NCBI GenBank assembly: GCA_031835245.1 | Contig: JAVKOQ010000587.1 | Coordinates: 1 to 25,410 of the forward strand | Origin: Balamuthia mandrillaris | Taxonomy: Eukaryota; Discosea; Longamoebia; Balamuthiidae | DNA length: 25,410 nt | Direction: 5' to 3' | Shown: positions 1 to 10,056 of the stretch, in pieces | Position numbering within the stretch: position 1 is the first letter of the stretch | How the letters are laid out: each line of letters starts with the position of its first letter | The notes under the pieces: generated by a model | What the model was told of the DNA's origin: nothing | What the model saw: the letters and a program-made list of their open reading frames with translations, nothing else | Database searches by the model: none | Translations under genes and position numbers: made by a program

Positions 1-81
1 CAATTAAAACAATGGAGCTCGAGGAAGAGGAAGAAGATGAAGAAAGTAAGCTTTGCACTATCATTTTTTTCTCCTATTCGT

Positions 82-120
<39 letters not shown>

Positions 121-174
121 TCCTCTCCTTTGAAGATGGAACAGAAGAAAAAGAACAGAGATAGAGGAAAATAA
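1..174 (+). CDS. 3' end of an unidentified gene (partial, two exons)
   Basis: An open frame runs from the window edge to 45 (it reads ...QWSSRKRKKMKK). A GTAAGC donor follows at 46, then an intron with a (TC)n tract, and an acceptor AG at 134-135. The last exon, 136-174, codes MEQKKKNRDRGK and ends in TAA. Phase 0 joins cleanly on both sides. All that is visible is a very basic Lys/Arg-rich C-terminus, as in nuclear or nucleolar proteins, but no family can be named. An AATAAA at 237-242 could serve its 3' end. It is tail to tail with the PAH gene, with 73 bp between the stops. The rest lies outside the window. Confidence 0.45.
85..115. repeat. (TC)n microsatellite in an intron
   Basis: An almost pure TC dinucleotide run forms the polypyrimidine tract of the intron at 46-135, upstream of the acceptor at 134-135. 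Confidence 0.9.
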
Positions 175-236
175 TTTACAGATATGAAGAAGAAGCAACA
201 AAAAAAACGTCTTCTACTCCAAGTACTACTATTACA

Positions 237-242
237 AATAAA
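237..242 (+). terminator. Candidate poly(A) signal AATAAA
   Basis: A perfect AATAAA lies 62 bp after the TAA of the plus-strand gene that ends at 174. It sits within a few bases of the stop of the opposing PAH gene (248), so the two transcripts probably overlap at their 3' ends. Confidence 0.4.
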
Positions 243-247
243 ACCAA

Positions 248-953
248 TCACCTGGCGGAGAGCTCAAAGGCGTATCCGCTAGGCAGAAAGGCGTTGAAGC
301 CCAACAACAGGTTTGGTTGTTCCTCGAACAGCTCCCATACTTCTCCCATCAGTTCTACAATGCTTAACCTTTTTGTATAAAGCATAGAAAAGTGAGTCAG
401 GAGTGTTTTGTATTCTTTGTTGTTTCTTTCTTTTTCAGTTTCTTTTTTCTTTTATTTTTCGTTTCTCTTTCTTCTCTTTGCTTTCCACTTTCTCCCTGCC
501 CTCCACTTCTTGCTCTCTCTCTTTCTCCTCTCTGCGCCATGCTCTCTTCAACTGAAAAAGAGAGAGAGGATTTTACCTTCCACGTCGATACTGGTGCATC
601 ACATCCAGAAACGTTCGATAGATGAAGGGATCGGTGGCGTAGGTCCGTTTGACCAGTCGGAGGTATCGCTCCGCTCTGCATCGGGTCCACGCCGGATCCT
701 CTCTCCACGGAATGCCCCTCGAAATGGTTGTGGAAGTATTGTTGCTGCTGTTGTTTTGTGTTGGAGGTTGTTGGTTGGGTCGCGTTTTGGGTTCACCAAT
801 TCGGCCGTCTTCCTTGTCGTCCAAGGGCTCTTCTTGCGAGTTTGTCGTCTGTGAAGCGGTCCATCTGGGTTGTGGTGTTCTATCATTTTAAAAAATAAAA
901 AATTCGTCAGTCCATGGAAGAAGAAAGGGTGAGAGAGGCAAAACAAACCTCAT
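248..953 (-). CDS. Small stand-alone PAH-domain (Sin3-type) protein, 142 aa
   Basis: Model: complement of 949-953, 577-879 and 248-368. Residues about 68-133 match the paired amphipathic helix fold of Sin3 co-repressors. Helix 1-2 contains AERYLRLVKRTYATDPFIYR followed by TFLDVMHQY; helix 3-4 contains IVELMGEVWELF, then GFNAFLP. PAH domains bind short helices of transcriptional repressors. Sin3 itself has several PAH domains plus an HDAC-interaction region; here there is one PAH and an Asn/Gln/Thr-rich N-terminus. The second intron (GTAAAA donor, AG at 369-370) is firm because it joins the two halves of the domain in phase. The 5-nt first exon (ATG AG, GTTTGT donor) is inferred: the frame of exon 2 has no ATG of its own, and this exon restores phase. 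A donor-like site at the stop (CAG|GTGATT) leaves another 3' end possible. Confidence 0.7.
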
Positions 954-1393
954 CCTCTTGCCCCAAAAAAAAAAAAAATCAAAAACAAAAAAAAAAACAA
1001 AATCTGAACGGAGTGGAAGAAGAGGCAAGTGGAAGAAGGTTTGTTGTTGTTTTTTTTGTGTTTTGTTTGCACTACGTTTTTTTTTTTGGTCTCCCTCCTC
1101 CTCTCTCCCTCTCTCTCGTGTTTTTGTGTTGTGTTTTCGTTGCCGTTTTTTTTTTTGCCCCAAAACAACAAAGACAACCACGACAGGCCTGAGCTTTCAG
1201 GAGGGTACGTGCAAACAAACAACCCCCTTTTTTGTTTGGTTGATTGTTTTTTTTGTCATTCTCGTCCCTTTTGGTGGTTGTCTCCATTGGCAGAAGGACG
1301 TGTTAATTCATTTGAAAAAGAAGATTTGATTGACAATCAGCGATTGATTTACTATTGGTCGAGCAATTTTACCTATTTTAGAATCGTTTGGAA

Positions 1394-1405
1394 GTCGACA
1401 AAAAT
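1394..1405 (+). promoter_or_regulatory. GTCGACAAAAAT motif, copy 1
   Basis: One of four copies of GTCGACAAAA(A)T in the window, centred on the palindrome GTCGAC. This copy lies 30 bp upstream of the small ORF at 1436. Function is inferred from recurrence only. Confidence 0.3.
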
Positions 1406-1435
1406 CAGTGACCGTAGCTCCCCTGCAGCAAAAAA

Positions 1436-1579
1436 ATGAAGAAAAACGCCGAGGATAGGAAAGGAGAGGTTAACCTCGTGCCCAAAGGGAGGCATCGTAT
1501 GCCCGCGGTCATTGTCGGTATTGGTTGTCAGAAAATAAAAATGCACGATTATGTGCCTGTTCTAAAAGTCATTATGTGA
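1436..1579 (+). CDS. Possible small ORF, 47 aa (uORF or short exon)
   Basis: ATG at 1436 opens 47 codons (begins MKKNAEDRKGEVNLVPKG, ends VPVLKVIM), closed by TGA. Unlike its surroundings, its sequence is compositionally normal rather than simple repeat. The end overlaps a strong splice donor (AT|GTGAGC, 1576). If that donor is used with the acceptor at 1708, the product would change to a short different tail. No domain is recognised. It could be a separate small protein, an upstream ORF in the RhoGEF leader, or chance. Confidence 0.2.
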   Translation: MKKNAEDRKGEVNLVPKGRHRMPAVIVGIGCQKIKMHDYVPVLKVIM

Positions 1580-2138
1580 GCGCTCGTTGACTCTTCTCCC
1601 CTCTCTTTTCTTGTTTCCTTTGTTCTTATTCCTCACGGCTTACTTGCATCTCTCTCCTCGCTCTTGTTTTGATATATCTTGTATATATTTTGAACTTTTC
1701 TCTTTCAGTTCGCTTTTCTGCTCCTTTTGTTGAGCTGTTCTGCACCGTAAAAGGTGTCCGTTGAGGTAACTACCCCTCAAACAAAAACGACCCCGGCACA
1801 AATTAGGAAAATATCAATCAAAATTAAAAAAAAAAACGACAACCCGTCTTTTTGTGGCTCTCTCTTGTCCTCTCTCTGCCGCTGCCGCTGCTGTCATTCA
1901 ACGTGTCGTGGGGGATCGTCGACGGCCCAACGCTCAGCTTACGGACACGCCCGCACGCGCGCTTTGCCAACCCTTGACAAAAAAACAGACAGCCACATAC
2001 GAGCACGCTCAAACAGGCTCTCTGGTCTGTGAGGCAAGTGAAGGTCTTGACGTAGTGCGTGTTTTTTTTTTGTTGGAAACCGTACGTGCATTTTCCCCCT
2101 CCTCTCCCGCGTCTTCATTTCTCATTTTGGTTGTTCAC

Positions 2139-2140
<2 letters not shown>

Positions 2141-2172
<32 letters not shown>

Positions 2173-2221
2173 CTTGTTCTTCATCTTTTTGTTCTTGTTC
2201 TTGTTCTTGTTCTTGCTCTTC

Positions 2222-2262
<41 letters not shown>
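2141..2262. repeat. (CT)n - (TTCTTG)n - (CT)n compound pyrimidine repeat
   Basis: A CT run at about 2141-2169, TTCTTG hexamer copies at about 2171-2220, and a second CT run at about 2225-2262. All are pyrimidine on the plus strand, the sense strand of the RhoGEF gene that follows. This is likely leader or leader-intron sequence. Confidence 0.85.
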
Positions 2263-2266
<4 letters not shown>

Positions 2267-2324
2267 CTCTCACGTTTCTTTCAATCCTCTCATGGAACCA
2301 AACATAAGACGAAAGTAGAAACAA

Positions 2325-5300
2325 ATGTCATGGTTTGGAGAGAAGCACAGACCTTCACAGGCGGAGATATTGGGGGTCAACGTCCAGCAGCGAAAAGAAC
2401 GCTTCGAGAAGCTCTCCACCAAGAACACCAGCGGCGACCGTCAAAATCCGCTTTCTCCGCAACCCTCCGGATACATGAGAAGGAACGCAGCGAAAAGGGA
2501 GGAAAGAAGAAGCGCCAAAGAACCAATTGCATCTTCTTCTTCTCCATCCCCATCATCAGGTGAAGCAACAAGTCGACAACAAAACTCTCCTCTTCGACGG
2601 TCTCAGTCTTGTCGTGAAGTCTACGTTCCCTCTCCTTCTATTTCCTCTCCTATCGCTTCTTCTTCAGTCACTGCTTCTTCGTCTTCTTCAGCCACATCGT
2701 TTCTGCCTTCCGCTTCATCACATTCTTCTTCATCTCATTGTTCGTCACCCTCAGTAGCCGCCTTCCAGCCGAGACGACGACGCAGCAGTCTCAACGACAA
2801 AGACAAGCTGGAACCAAATGCGACTTCAACTCCGCAACGTGTTGTTCCTCCAACCATGACCAAACGAATTCTTCCTCCGCTTCCTCGTCCACTTCCTCCT
2901 CCTCGCTCTCATCGAAGTAATCGCCCGCTATCACCTCCTCCTCTTCCCCCTTCTACAAGCTCTAAACCGAGTACCTCCAAACCAACAACGCGAAGCGTTA
3001 AACCAGCACCTCCTCGCCCGCCCCGGTTAAACAAAGGAAACAACTCCGTGGTGATGTCTTTCAACCCGACGTCCATAAGGTCGATGGAAGATCACACTAA
3101 AGCGGCTAATTTGAAGAAACCACATGTGCCTCCTCTCCATTGCGCGTTCGTTTCTGCATCTTCTTCTCTTGCTTCGGCTAGTGCTGCTTCAATTTCTTCT
3201 TCCGCTCCTTCTCTTTCTGCTTATCCTCTTGCTTCTAAAAGTGTAACTGCTATTTCTTCATCTACTGCTGCAGTTTCAAATCCTCTTGTCTCATCTTCTT
3301 TGTCACAGCAGAATAGAAAAGGAGGTCCTCCAGCACCCTCTCCTCCACCTCCGCTTGATTCGCCTTCCCAACGGATTCCTCCCGCACGGCCTCCAAGAGC
3401 CTTATCTCCACCTCCCTCCCCTTCTCCTCTCTCCCCCCTCTCTTCCAAACGCCATTCTCTTTCTCCTTCAGCTTCTCCTTCTACTTCTCCTTCTGTACCT
3501 CTTATAACAAGTGCTATGGTACAGCCTACTCACTACTCTCAATCACGGCATAGCAAAATGTATCCAACAGCACCCCCAAAGCCGCCTGCTCCTTTATCTC
3601 ATCCATCCTCGGAAGTCCCTCCACCAACGGCAACCTCTGTTGCCCCTGTTGCGCTTCCTCCTCATCTGCGCAATTCTCAAAACAGCAGCAGTAAACGCTC
3701 ACCAGCTCTTCGTCTCTCGCAACGCCTTTTAAACTTAAACTTTTCGAGTAATAACAACAGCAACAAAAGCAACAGCAACAAACAGAACCATTCTGTTGAC
3801 AACCAAAATGCCCACAACGCACACGAATGTTACGACAATGAAAGCAGCACCAATGAAGACATTTACTATGCTGATAACAGCGACTACGGTGTTGGAGATG
3901 CCAACGAATTAGTCTTTGTTATGGAAGATTCACCCAACAGCAAAGAAGCAGTGGAGGAGGAACAGGCAGCCACCAGGAAAAAGAATAGTTGGAGAGCTGG
4001 TTCCCTTGCCTCAAGTCAACGTTCCTCACGAAAAGCTTTTCTCTCGCAACGCACTAGTTCTGAGTTGGGTAACCTAGCGAGTAATAACGAGGATAAAGGA
4101 GGAACGGATAGTAATGACGATGAAGAAGACGAGGAAGGAGGGGGCAGCTTTAGTTATGTCAATAGTCCACCCCCCTCATCTTCTGGTCTTTTGGAAGTGA
4201 GACTGTGGAAGAGGAATTGTTGCGTCGAAGAGTTTGTTTGTACAGAACGAGATTACCTAAATGACTTGACAGTCATTGTCAATGTGCGTATCTCTCTTCT
4301 TTTATCTCGTTCTTGCTTTCCTCACTCTCTTTCTAATCTCGCTTCAACTGCTTTATCTAACTTATTTTTCCTCGCAGATTTATTTGGAACCACTAAGAGC
4401 GAAAGAGTTATTGCCGATGGAAGACGTGGTGGCTATTTTTGGTGATATTGAGGACGTTCTTTCTGTCTCTCAACGCTTACTGAGCGCTCTTCAATCGGCA
4501 CCAGTCGATCAACTGCCGTTAGGAAGCATCCTTCTTGAACATGTAACTTTCTACCATTTTTTTTGTGGATGGAGCACTCCACTAAACACCGTGCCTTTTG
4601 TTTTAAAATCAGATGTCCGAGTTTGAAATATATGGCCAGTATCTAGCAAACCATTGGAAAGCCATTAACTTGTTGAAAGAACGGCAGCAAAAAAATGCTG
4701 CATTTCGCGACTTTATGAATGTACACCAATCCCTCTCTTTCACTCTCCCCAAATGAAAGTTGACGTGATGTTATCTATGTATGGGTTTAGGAAATGGAAG
4801 ACAAAGCGGAGTGCCGAAGCCTAGATCTTGCTGCTTTCTTGATTAAGCCATGTCAACGGGTCATGAAGTATCCACTTCTCCTAGAGGTACCTCTTTTATC
4901 TTCTTCTCCTTCATACTTTTCCTTGTTCCGTTCTTCTTCTTCTTCTTTCTTCTTCTTCTTCTTCTTCTTCTTCTTTAAACCGCATGGATTTCTTAAACAA
5001 TCCTCAGAACATAGTGGAGTTAACGGATCAGAGCCATAATGATAAGGATGCCCTACAAGAGGCAGCCAAAAGACTAAGGGGTCTCGTCTTTGCCACCAAC
5101 GAGAAAAAACGAGAGGAAGACAATTATCTTAAAATGTTGGAGATCCAAAGTTGCTTCGATTGGTCCTCCGATGAAGACGTAAATTATGCTCTTTCACTCT
5201 CATTCTCTCAGTCTCTGTTCGTTCTCATTCCTTATCAGATTCTAATATTCTCTATTTTGTATTACAAATAAACAGTTTGCCCAGTTTATAGGTCGCAACC

Positions 5301-5653
5301 GAGAATATTTAGCGGAGAGCACCTTCAAAGTATCTCAAGACGGGGCCGCCCTCGCCAAACGCAAAGTCTTCCTCTTCAGCGACATGCTCGTCATCACTCA
5401 GCATCACAAACGCTCCCACCGGTATGTCCCAAAGCTTTGCATCTCCCTCGAGAAATGTATCGTATGGAACATGAACGACGGGGTGTCGATCAACGGAAAG
5501 AGCGTGGAGAACGCTTTCTCTGTTTTGCAGACGGACAACACCATGAAGCTAGTCTTTGTGGCGGATAGCGGAGGGAGGAAAGAGGCGTGGATCATTCGGA
5601 TCAACGAATGCATTGCCAACACTCTGCACAATACCATCAGTGCATTAACATAA
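2325..5653 (+). CDS. RhoGEF: Dbl-homology (DH) plus PH domain protein, 958 aa, six exons
   Basis: Exons 2325-4283, 4378-4542, 4613-4720, 4791-4886, 5008-5178, 5276-5653; all five introns are phase 0 with GT-AG ends. An in-frame TAG three codons before the ATG fixes the start. Residues 1 to about 620 are Ser/Pro-rich and disordered, with many PxxP and poly-Pro stretches likely to bind SH3 domains, then Asn-rich and acidic blocks. The DH domain (about 640-830) shows CR1 as VEEFVCTERDYLNDL and CR3 as LAAFLIKPCQRVMKYPLLLE, followed by the helix with NIVELTDQSHNDKDAL. The PH domain (about 834-955) starts FAQFIGRNREYL and holds KVFLFSDMLVI and the C-terminal Trp helix (KEAWIIRINEC). The family catalyses GDP/GTP exchange on Rho/Rac/Cdc42 GTPases at membranes, driving actin remodelling. 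Subfamily and target GTPase cannot be told from sequence. Confidence 0.92.
4931..4975. repeat. (TTC)n microsatellite in intron 4 of the RhoGEF gene
   Basis: A nearly pure TTC run on the sense strand, 30 bp upstream of the acceptor at 5006-5007, acting as an expanded polypyrimidine tract. Confidence 0.85.
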
Positions 5654-5739
5654 AGGGTTCTCTTTATGGCTCAAAGAGATGAGGGAATAGGAGCAGGGCT
5701 TAACTACGAGATGGGCATAACTACGTGGAGAGGTCTTCT

Positions 5740-7141
5740 TTAATCCTTTTTCGTGGGTTGGAGCAAGTGAATGGAGCGAAGAAAGCGGATGGGAGAAGCG
5801 GTGGGAAGAAGTGTGGTCCTATCCTGAGCAAAGCGAAGAATGCGAGAGACCATCGCTGCGTTTAGAGAGTACCTCGTTTTCTCTTCTTCCTCGTCGTAGT
5901 CATCTTCGTTTCCTTCTTCATCCTGCTCTTCTTCTGGCGCCGCTTCCACTTTTTCGTTATGTTCCTCCTTCCCCTCTTCGTCTTCCTTCTTTTCTTGTCG
6001 TTGCTTCCTTTGCAGCTCTTTACGACGACGATCCCCACAATCCGCAGCAACATGCATGAATATCCTCTCCACCAGTTCCCAAGGTAGCTCTTTTTTCATC
6101 AAGGCGGACGACGAGCCATTCCCACAACACAACAAATGTCTCGCTGCTCTCAACAACTCGAAAGCTGCTCCTATCTTTGGCGATGCTGCTGCTCTGTTCC
6201 TCTTCTCTTCCCCTTCTGTTTCTTGTTCCTCTTCTTCTGCTTCTTCTAACACGCGCAGGGCGACCCATCGCCACGTTTTGTTCCGACCCGGAGAGAAGAT
6301 CATCTTGATTGCGCTGTCGTCCGCTCGAATGCAACCCCAGAGCTCATCAAACACCGTCTCCAACGAATCGCTCCAATCCACTATCTCATGGTAGCACCCA
6401 AGAATGTAGTCCCTCGCTTGCTCTCGGCCGATCTCCTCGTGGAATACTTTGACATACTGCTTCAGCAACAACTTGGCGTGAACGTCATTGGAGAGGAAGT
6501 AAGGGTTCTCCTTCACAACCTTCCTACCTTGCTGAGTTGTGGTTGAAGATGAAGAGGACCAGCCAACGTCCCACCGTGAGCCAGCACTCGTTAGGTGCAA
6601 GGAGAAGATGTAGTCGGCGGTGAGAAAGTGGTAATGATATTCGGTGTTCTGGAACCTGTTTTTGGTTTCGTTTAGAAAGAGAAGAAGAGAAGAGAACAGA
6701 GAAGCAAAGAGAAGACCTTTTCTTGAAGTAAGTGCGAACGCGCTGTTTGTATTTCTCGAGAGGACAGTCCAGCAAGGAGGCAGGCTCTTGCCCCTTCTCT
6801 AGAAACCTCTCCAATTTGCTCAACCTCCTCTGGTGGAGTTTTTCAAGAGAGACATCTTCCTCCGGCGTTCGCGTCGCAAAGTCAAAGAAGGAGGTCCTCA
6901 AGTAGGGAAGACGCCACTTTTGAGGAAACGGACGGGAGTAATGCTTGTGCTCATACCGCGAACACTCCCAAGCAATTTCGTTTTGAGCCTCTGAAAGTTT
7001 TGGCGAGCGGCGGGGCAGCGGCAGTCGTTCCGCCGGTACCGCAGCAGCGCCTTTGCCGGTTGTCCTCGGCCGTTTGGGTTGGCGACGAGGCGCTTCGTCT
7101 TCCTTATCTTCTCGTTGCATAGGGATTCTTTTTAGGGACAT
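5740..7141 (-). CDS. Unidentified protein with an F-box-like segment, 446 aa, two exons
   Basis: Complement of 6717-7141 and 5740-6655. The intron (AG|GTCTTC donor, AACAG acceptor) joins in phase to read TYFKKRFQNTEYHYHF. Start: MSLKRIPM at 7141. The N-terminus (about 1-55) is basic and Pro/Arg-rich. Residues 60-290 look globular, with segments such as SRPFPQKWRLPYLRTSFFDF and LKQYVKVFHEEIGREQARDY, but match no family I know. Residues 332-350 (LPWELVERIFMHVA) resemble the first helices of an F-box, the Skp1-binding motif of SCF ubiquitin ligases. It is followed by a Lys/Glu-rich acidic stretch and the tail SPIRFLRSIHLLQ. The F-box reading is weak: position is late, and no substrate-binding repeats follow. 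The stop lies 86 bp from the RhoGEF stop, tail to tail; the PI3K-like gene ends 130 bp upstream. Confidence 0.7.
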
Positions 7142-7270
7142 TCGAGAGAGTCATGTTTTAATGTAGACAGACAGCAGACAGGACAGGAGATATTGGTACG
7201 CTCTCGCGTCCTTGCTCGTGTCCTCCTTGCTCATGTCCTTGCTCTCCATTACAAGATAAAAGGTCAGGTC

Positions 7271-7276
7271 TTTATT
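7271..7276 (-). terminator. Poly(A) signal overlapping the stop codon of the PI3K-like gene
   Basis: On the minus strand the end reads GAA TAA A, so the TAA stop lies inside a perfect AATAAA. The ELMO gene ends the same way. Confidence 0.4.
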
Positions 7277-9812
7277 CGCTGCTGGTGGATGCTGTTGGTG
7301 AAGTGGGAGCATCAGATGTAGAAGAAGCAGAAGCACTGGTTGGAGAAAGCGGAGGAGAGACAGCATTGTTGTTGTTATTGTTGGCATTATTAGAGGCGCC
7401 TTGCAGCTTGGCAGTTTTGTCTTTGATGCTCCAAGTATGGACCATGTTCTTCATTCCCGTTCTAACGGAAGTGACGCCATGCTCTATTTCTTTGTGAATG
7501 AGCTCTCTCGCTTGGGCCTCTGTTCGTTGAAGGAAGAAAGACTCGATGAAGCACCTCTCTATCTCATCGTTGTGGAAGAGCGTGCTAAAGAGGAGTTGGG
7601 CCAAATGGATGAGCATTCCGTTGTTGCGGCGGAGGATGATGAAGCCGTCGGCGCAGCGATGCTTGAAGTTGTCCCATTGACCTTTCTCCTCCAACTTTGC
7701 TTTGAGGAACTTGGGAATAGCGAAATGGCTGTTTATATTTAAATGAGTTGAAAAGAACAAAAGCAAAAACAAGGAGAATGAAGAAAGATATACCAAGCAT
7801 CGATGCCACGCGTTTTGCGATTAAAAGCATGCTTAAAGTCAAGATGGAAGAACGTGGTGTCGTTTTGGATCATCATGTTGTCCTGGTGCCTATCTCTTAT
7901 ACCCAGCAAATAACCTGCCACAAATCCTCCTATTTTTTTTTTGTTTCGTGAGAACGAAAAAGTGTAAACAGAATAAACGAAGAGGAGGAAAGCAACCAGC
8001 TGCGGTTGTAATGAACTGCTCCATGTCGGCTGCTGAAAAGCTGTCTATGACGTCCCACTTCCATTCACGCAGAGGAACAGAGTTCTCCATGAATTGCATG
8101 AATCCAGCACCTGGTGCTGTCGGACAGACGTGAAACGTGACGGCGTGGAGCTTCTTCTCGAGCCCAGAAGACTGCCACAAAAGGTTAAATACTCCCAACA
8201 TTAGTTCCACCTATATATTGGTTTTGTATATCAGATCGCATCAAGCTGAAGAGAAGTGAAGAAAGCAGGAGAAGAAGGAAGAAGGAAGAAGAATAACAAG
8301 AAGAGAACAAGGAGGGAAATAGAAACCATCATGTCAGAGCGAATGTCATCATTCTTGAATACAATCTTCTGCACAGCACCAACCAAGTCCTCCGCTTTCT
8401 CCACGACGAGCTTATTGTTGGTTCTTAGTTCAACGGAGGGAGATGAAGATGATGGGGAAGACATCTTTTTCTCTTCTGCAATCCTCGGGCTTTGCGGTTG
8501 TTGTTGCTGTTTCGTGCTATGTTCTTTGACCCAAGTGAAGCGCTCTTTCGTGGCGAAGAGGCGTGTTAGAATGCCGTCCTTGTTACTGTTACTGCTATTG
8601 CTGTTGTTGATAGTATCCATCTCTGTTGATGCGTTTCGAGAGAAACTGTTGGAGGGATAAGACTGAGAATAAGAACAAAACAGAAAGAGAAGAACAAAAA
8701 GAACGAAGACAGGAGGCGAAGAGCACGCACAATGAAGCAATACGTTTACGACGAGAAGCAACAACACCATCTCCAACAACTTCTGACGAATTCCTCGGTG
8801 TTATCCCTGCTTCTCCTCCCACTTCTTCTGCTTCATCTCCTTCGCTCTCCTCTTGCTCTTGCTCTTCTTCTTCGCGCTCTTGTGCCTCTTCTTGTTGTGG
8901 CGCAGAAGACAGAAGAGAAGCTCTCTCTTTCTCCAACAACCGCTGAGAACCAACTGCCATTGCTTTGTAGAGCATGGCGCTGCCTCGTATGTCTTCCACT
9001 TGTGCCTGCGCACGTGCTGCATCCCCATAACGAAGCGATAAGAGACAGGGTCTATGTCCCGATGCGAAGACCTTAGTCTGTTTGAAAAACAAATGAAGAT
9101 GAGAGAATGGAAAAAAGGGAAGTCTATGCAAGCAAACTCAAGAAAGAAAGAAAGAAAGAAGAAACGACAAGAAAGAAACGACAAGAAAGAAAGACATTAC
9201 GAACAAACACAAGCTATAACAGATAAATATTATACATACCACTTGAACATTCACCACAGGGACATCGCTTCCAAAGAGAGGGTCAGCGAGGTCCAGCCCA
9301 GCCCAGGCCTGTCCCTCGACAGCCGTGCCAGGTCCGCTTCCTTCGCTGGCCAAACACTTTGCAAAAAATTCGGCCGTGTTCCTCAACGGCTGGTCGTCTT
9401 CCCATAGCCATTCTTCTCCTTCCTCTCCCTCTTCTTCTCCTTCATCATCCTCCTTTGTTGCTTTGTCTTGAAAGGAAGAAGAAGACCAAGAAAAAAAGTT
9501 TGGCGGAGCACAATCCGCTCGACGAAGCCAAAAGCAGAGACGCTGCAATAAAGGGCTCGTCTCCACGCGACCCAGCAGAGCAAAACGAAGACGCGAAGCA
9601 ACGGGGATCCTCACGAGCAAAGGAAGGTAGTCGTAGAGCTGTTTGTCGGAGCAGTACTGCAGGTCGGCCTCTTCGAAGCTCTCGTTGACGATCTTGTGGA
9701 GAAGAACAAAGTCGGGAAGTTGGTATTGGTGCTGCAGCTGCTGCGCCACCACGTAATTGCTGTCACGTTTTCTGTTGGGCGGTGATGTTTGTTGCTGCTG
9801 TTTCTTTTGCAT
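7272..9812 (-). CDS. PI3K-like lipid kinase (helical plus kinase domain only), 681 aa, six exons
   Basis: Complement of 9240-9812, 8731-9077, 8327-8645, 7997-8210, 7794-7929 and 7272-7728. Residues about 35-115 resemble the PIK helical domain (CSDKQLYDYLPLLVRI, LLQRLCFWLRRAD). The kinase N-lobe has KIVFKNDDIRSDMM (about 400-413), matching the family's FK-GDDLRQD motif, then VELMLGVFNLLW. The catalytic loop is GIRDRHQDNMM (Asp497, Asn502). The metal-binding motif is HLDFK (Asp515) with Lys where the family has Gly. The activation segment carries basic RKTRG, and the C-lobe has FKHRCADGFIILRRN. The family phosphorylates the 3-position of phosphoinositides. No Ras-binding or C2 domain is present, and only 244 bp separate the ATG from the upstream gene. 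Exon 2/3 joining has an alternative (8727/8662) that also keeps frame. The TAA overlaps an AATAAA. Confidence 0.82.
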
Positions 9813-10056
9813 GCTTGTTGGTCTTGCTAAGCAAGAAGAAGAAGCAGAAGAAGGAGAAGAAGAAGACGAAGGAAGGGATGGATGCGTTACTTCCTTTTCT
9901 TGGGTCGTTAAATTTTGTTATGCGAAACCATAACGTTATCCAAATAAAGTAAAATTATAGACCAAACTATTAGGTTGATCTATTCTGTACACGTGTATTG
10001 CACGAATTGTTCACCTTTTGTCCTGCCTTCTTATTTTATTTTATTTATTTATTTTA
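9813..10056. other. Short intergenic region between metallopeptidase and PI3K-like genes
   Basis: These 244 bp hold the 3' flank of the metallopeptidase (tandem AATAAA-like repeats on the minus strand at 10025-10056) and the promoter of the kinase gene. On the minus strand the frame upstream of the kinase ATG stays open for about 30 codons as Ser/Pro-rich sequence without another ATG. An upstream exon therefore cannot be fully excluded. Confidence 0.5.

Larger units (their letters stand above)
954..2324. other. Divergent intergenic region and leader between the PAH and RhoGEF genes
   Basis: No family-recognisable gene lies here. The left part (954-1300) alternates poly-A and poly-T runs. A GTCGACAAAAAT motif sits at 1394-1405, and a 47-codon ORF at 1436-1579 is listed separately. 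A good intron signature follows: donor GTGAGC at 1576, long T-rich tract, acceptor TTTCAG ending at 1708. A second donor-like GTAACT follows near 1766. From 2140 to 2275 the plus strand is almost all pyrimidine. I read 1576-2320 as probable spliced 5' leader of the RhoGEF transcript. The long ORFs seen here in other frames only reflect the simple sequence. Confidence 0.5.

Noticed and set aside
397-1439. Several overlapping ORFs of 70-136 codons on both strands
   Set aside because: They are Phe/Leu/Ser- or Lys/Arg-rich translations of poly-T, poly-A and CT runs. The only protein-like frame here is the PAH exon.
1854-2318. 154-codon plus-strand ORF before the RhoGEF gene
   Set aside because: Its second half is Ser/Leu repeat from (CT)n and (TTCTTG)n; no domain, and a likely leader-intron signature covers it.
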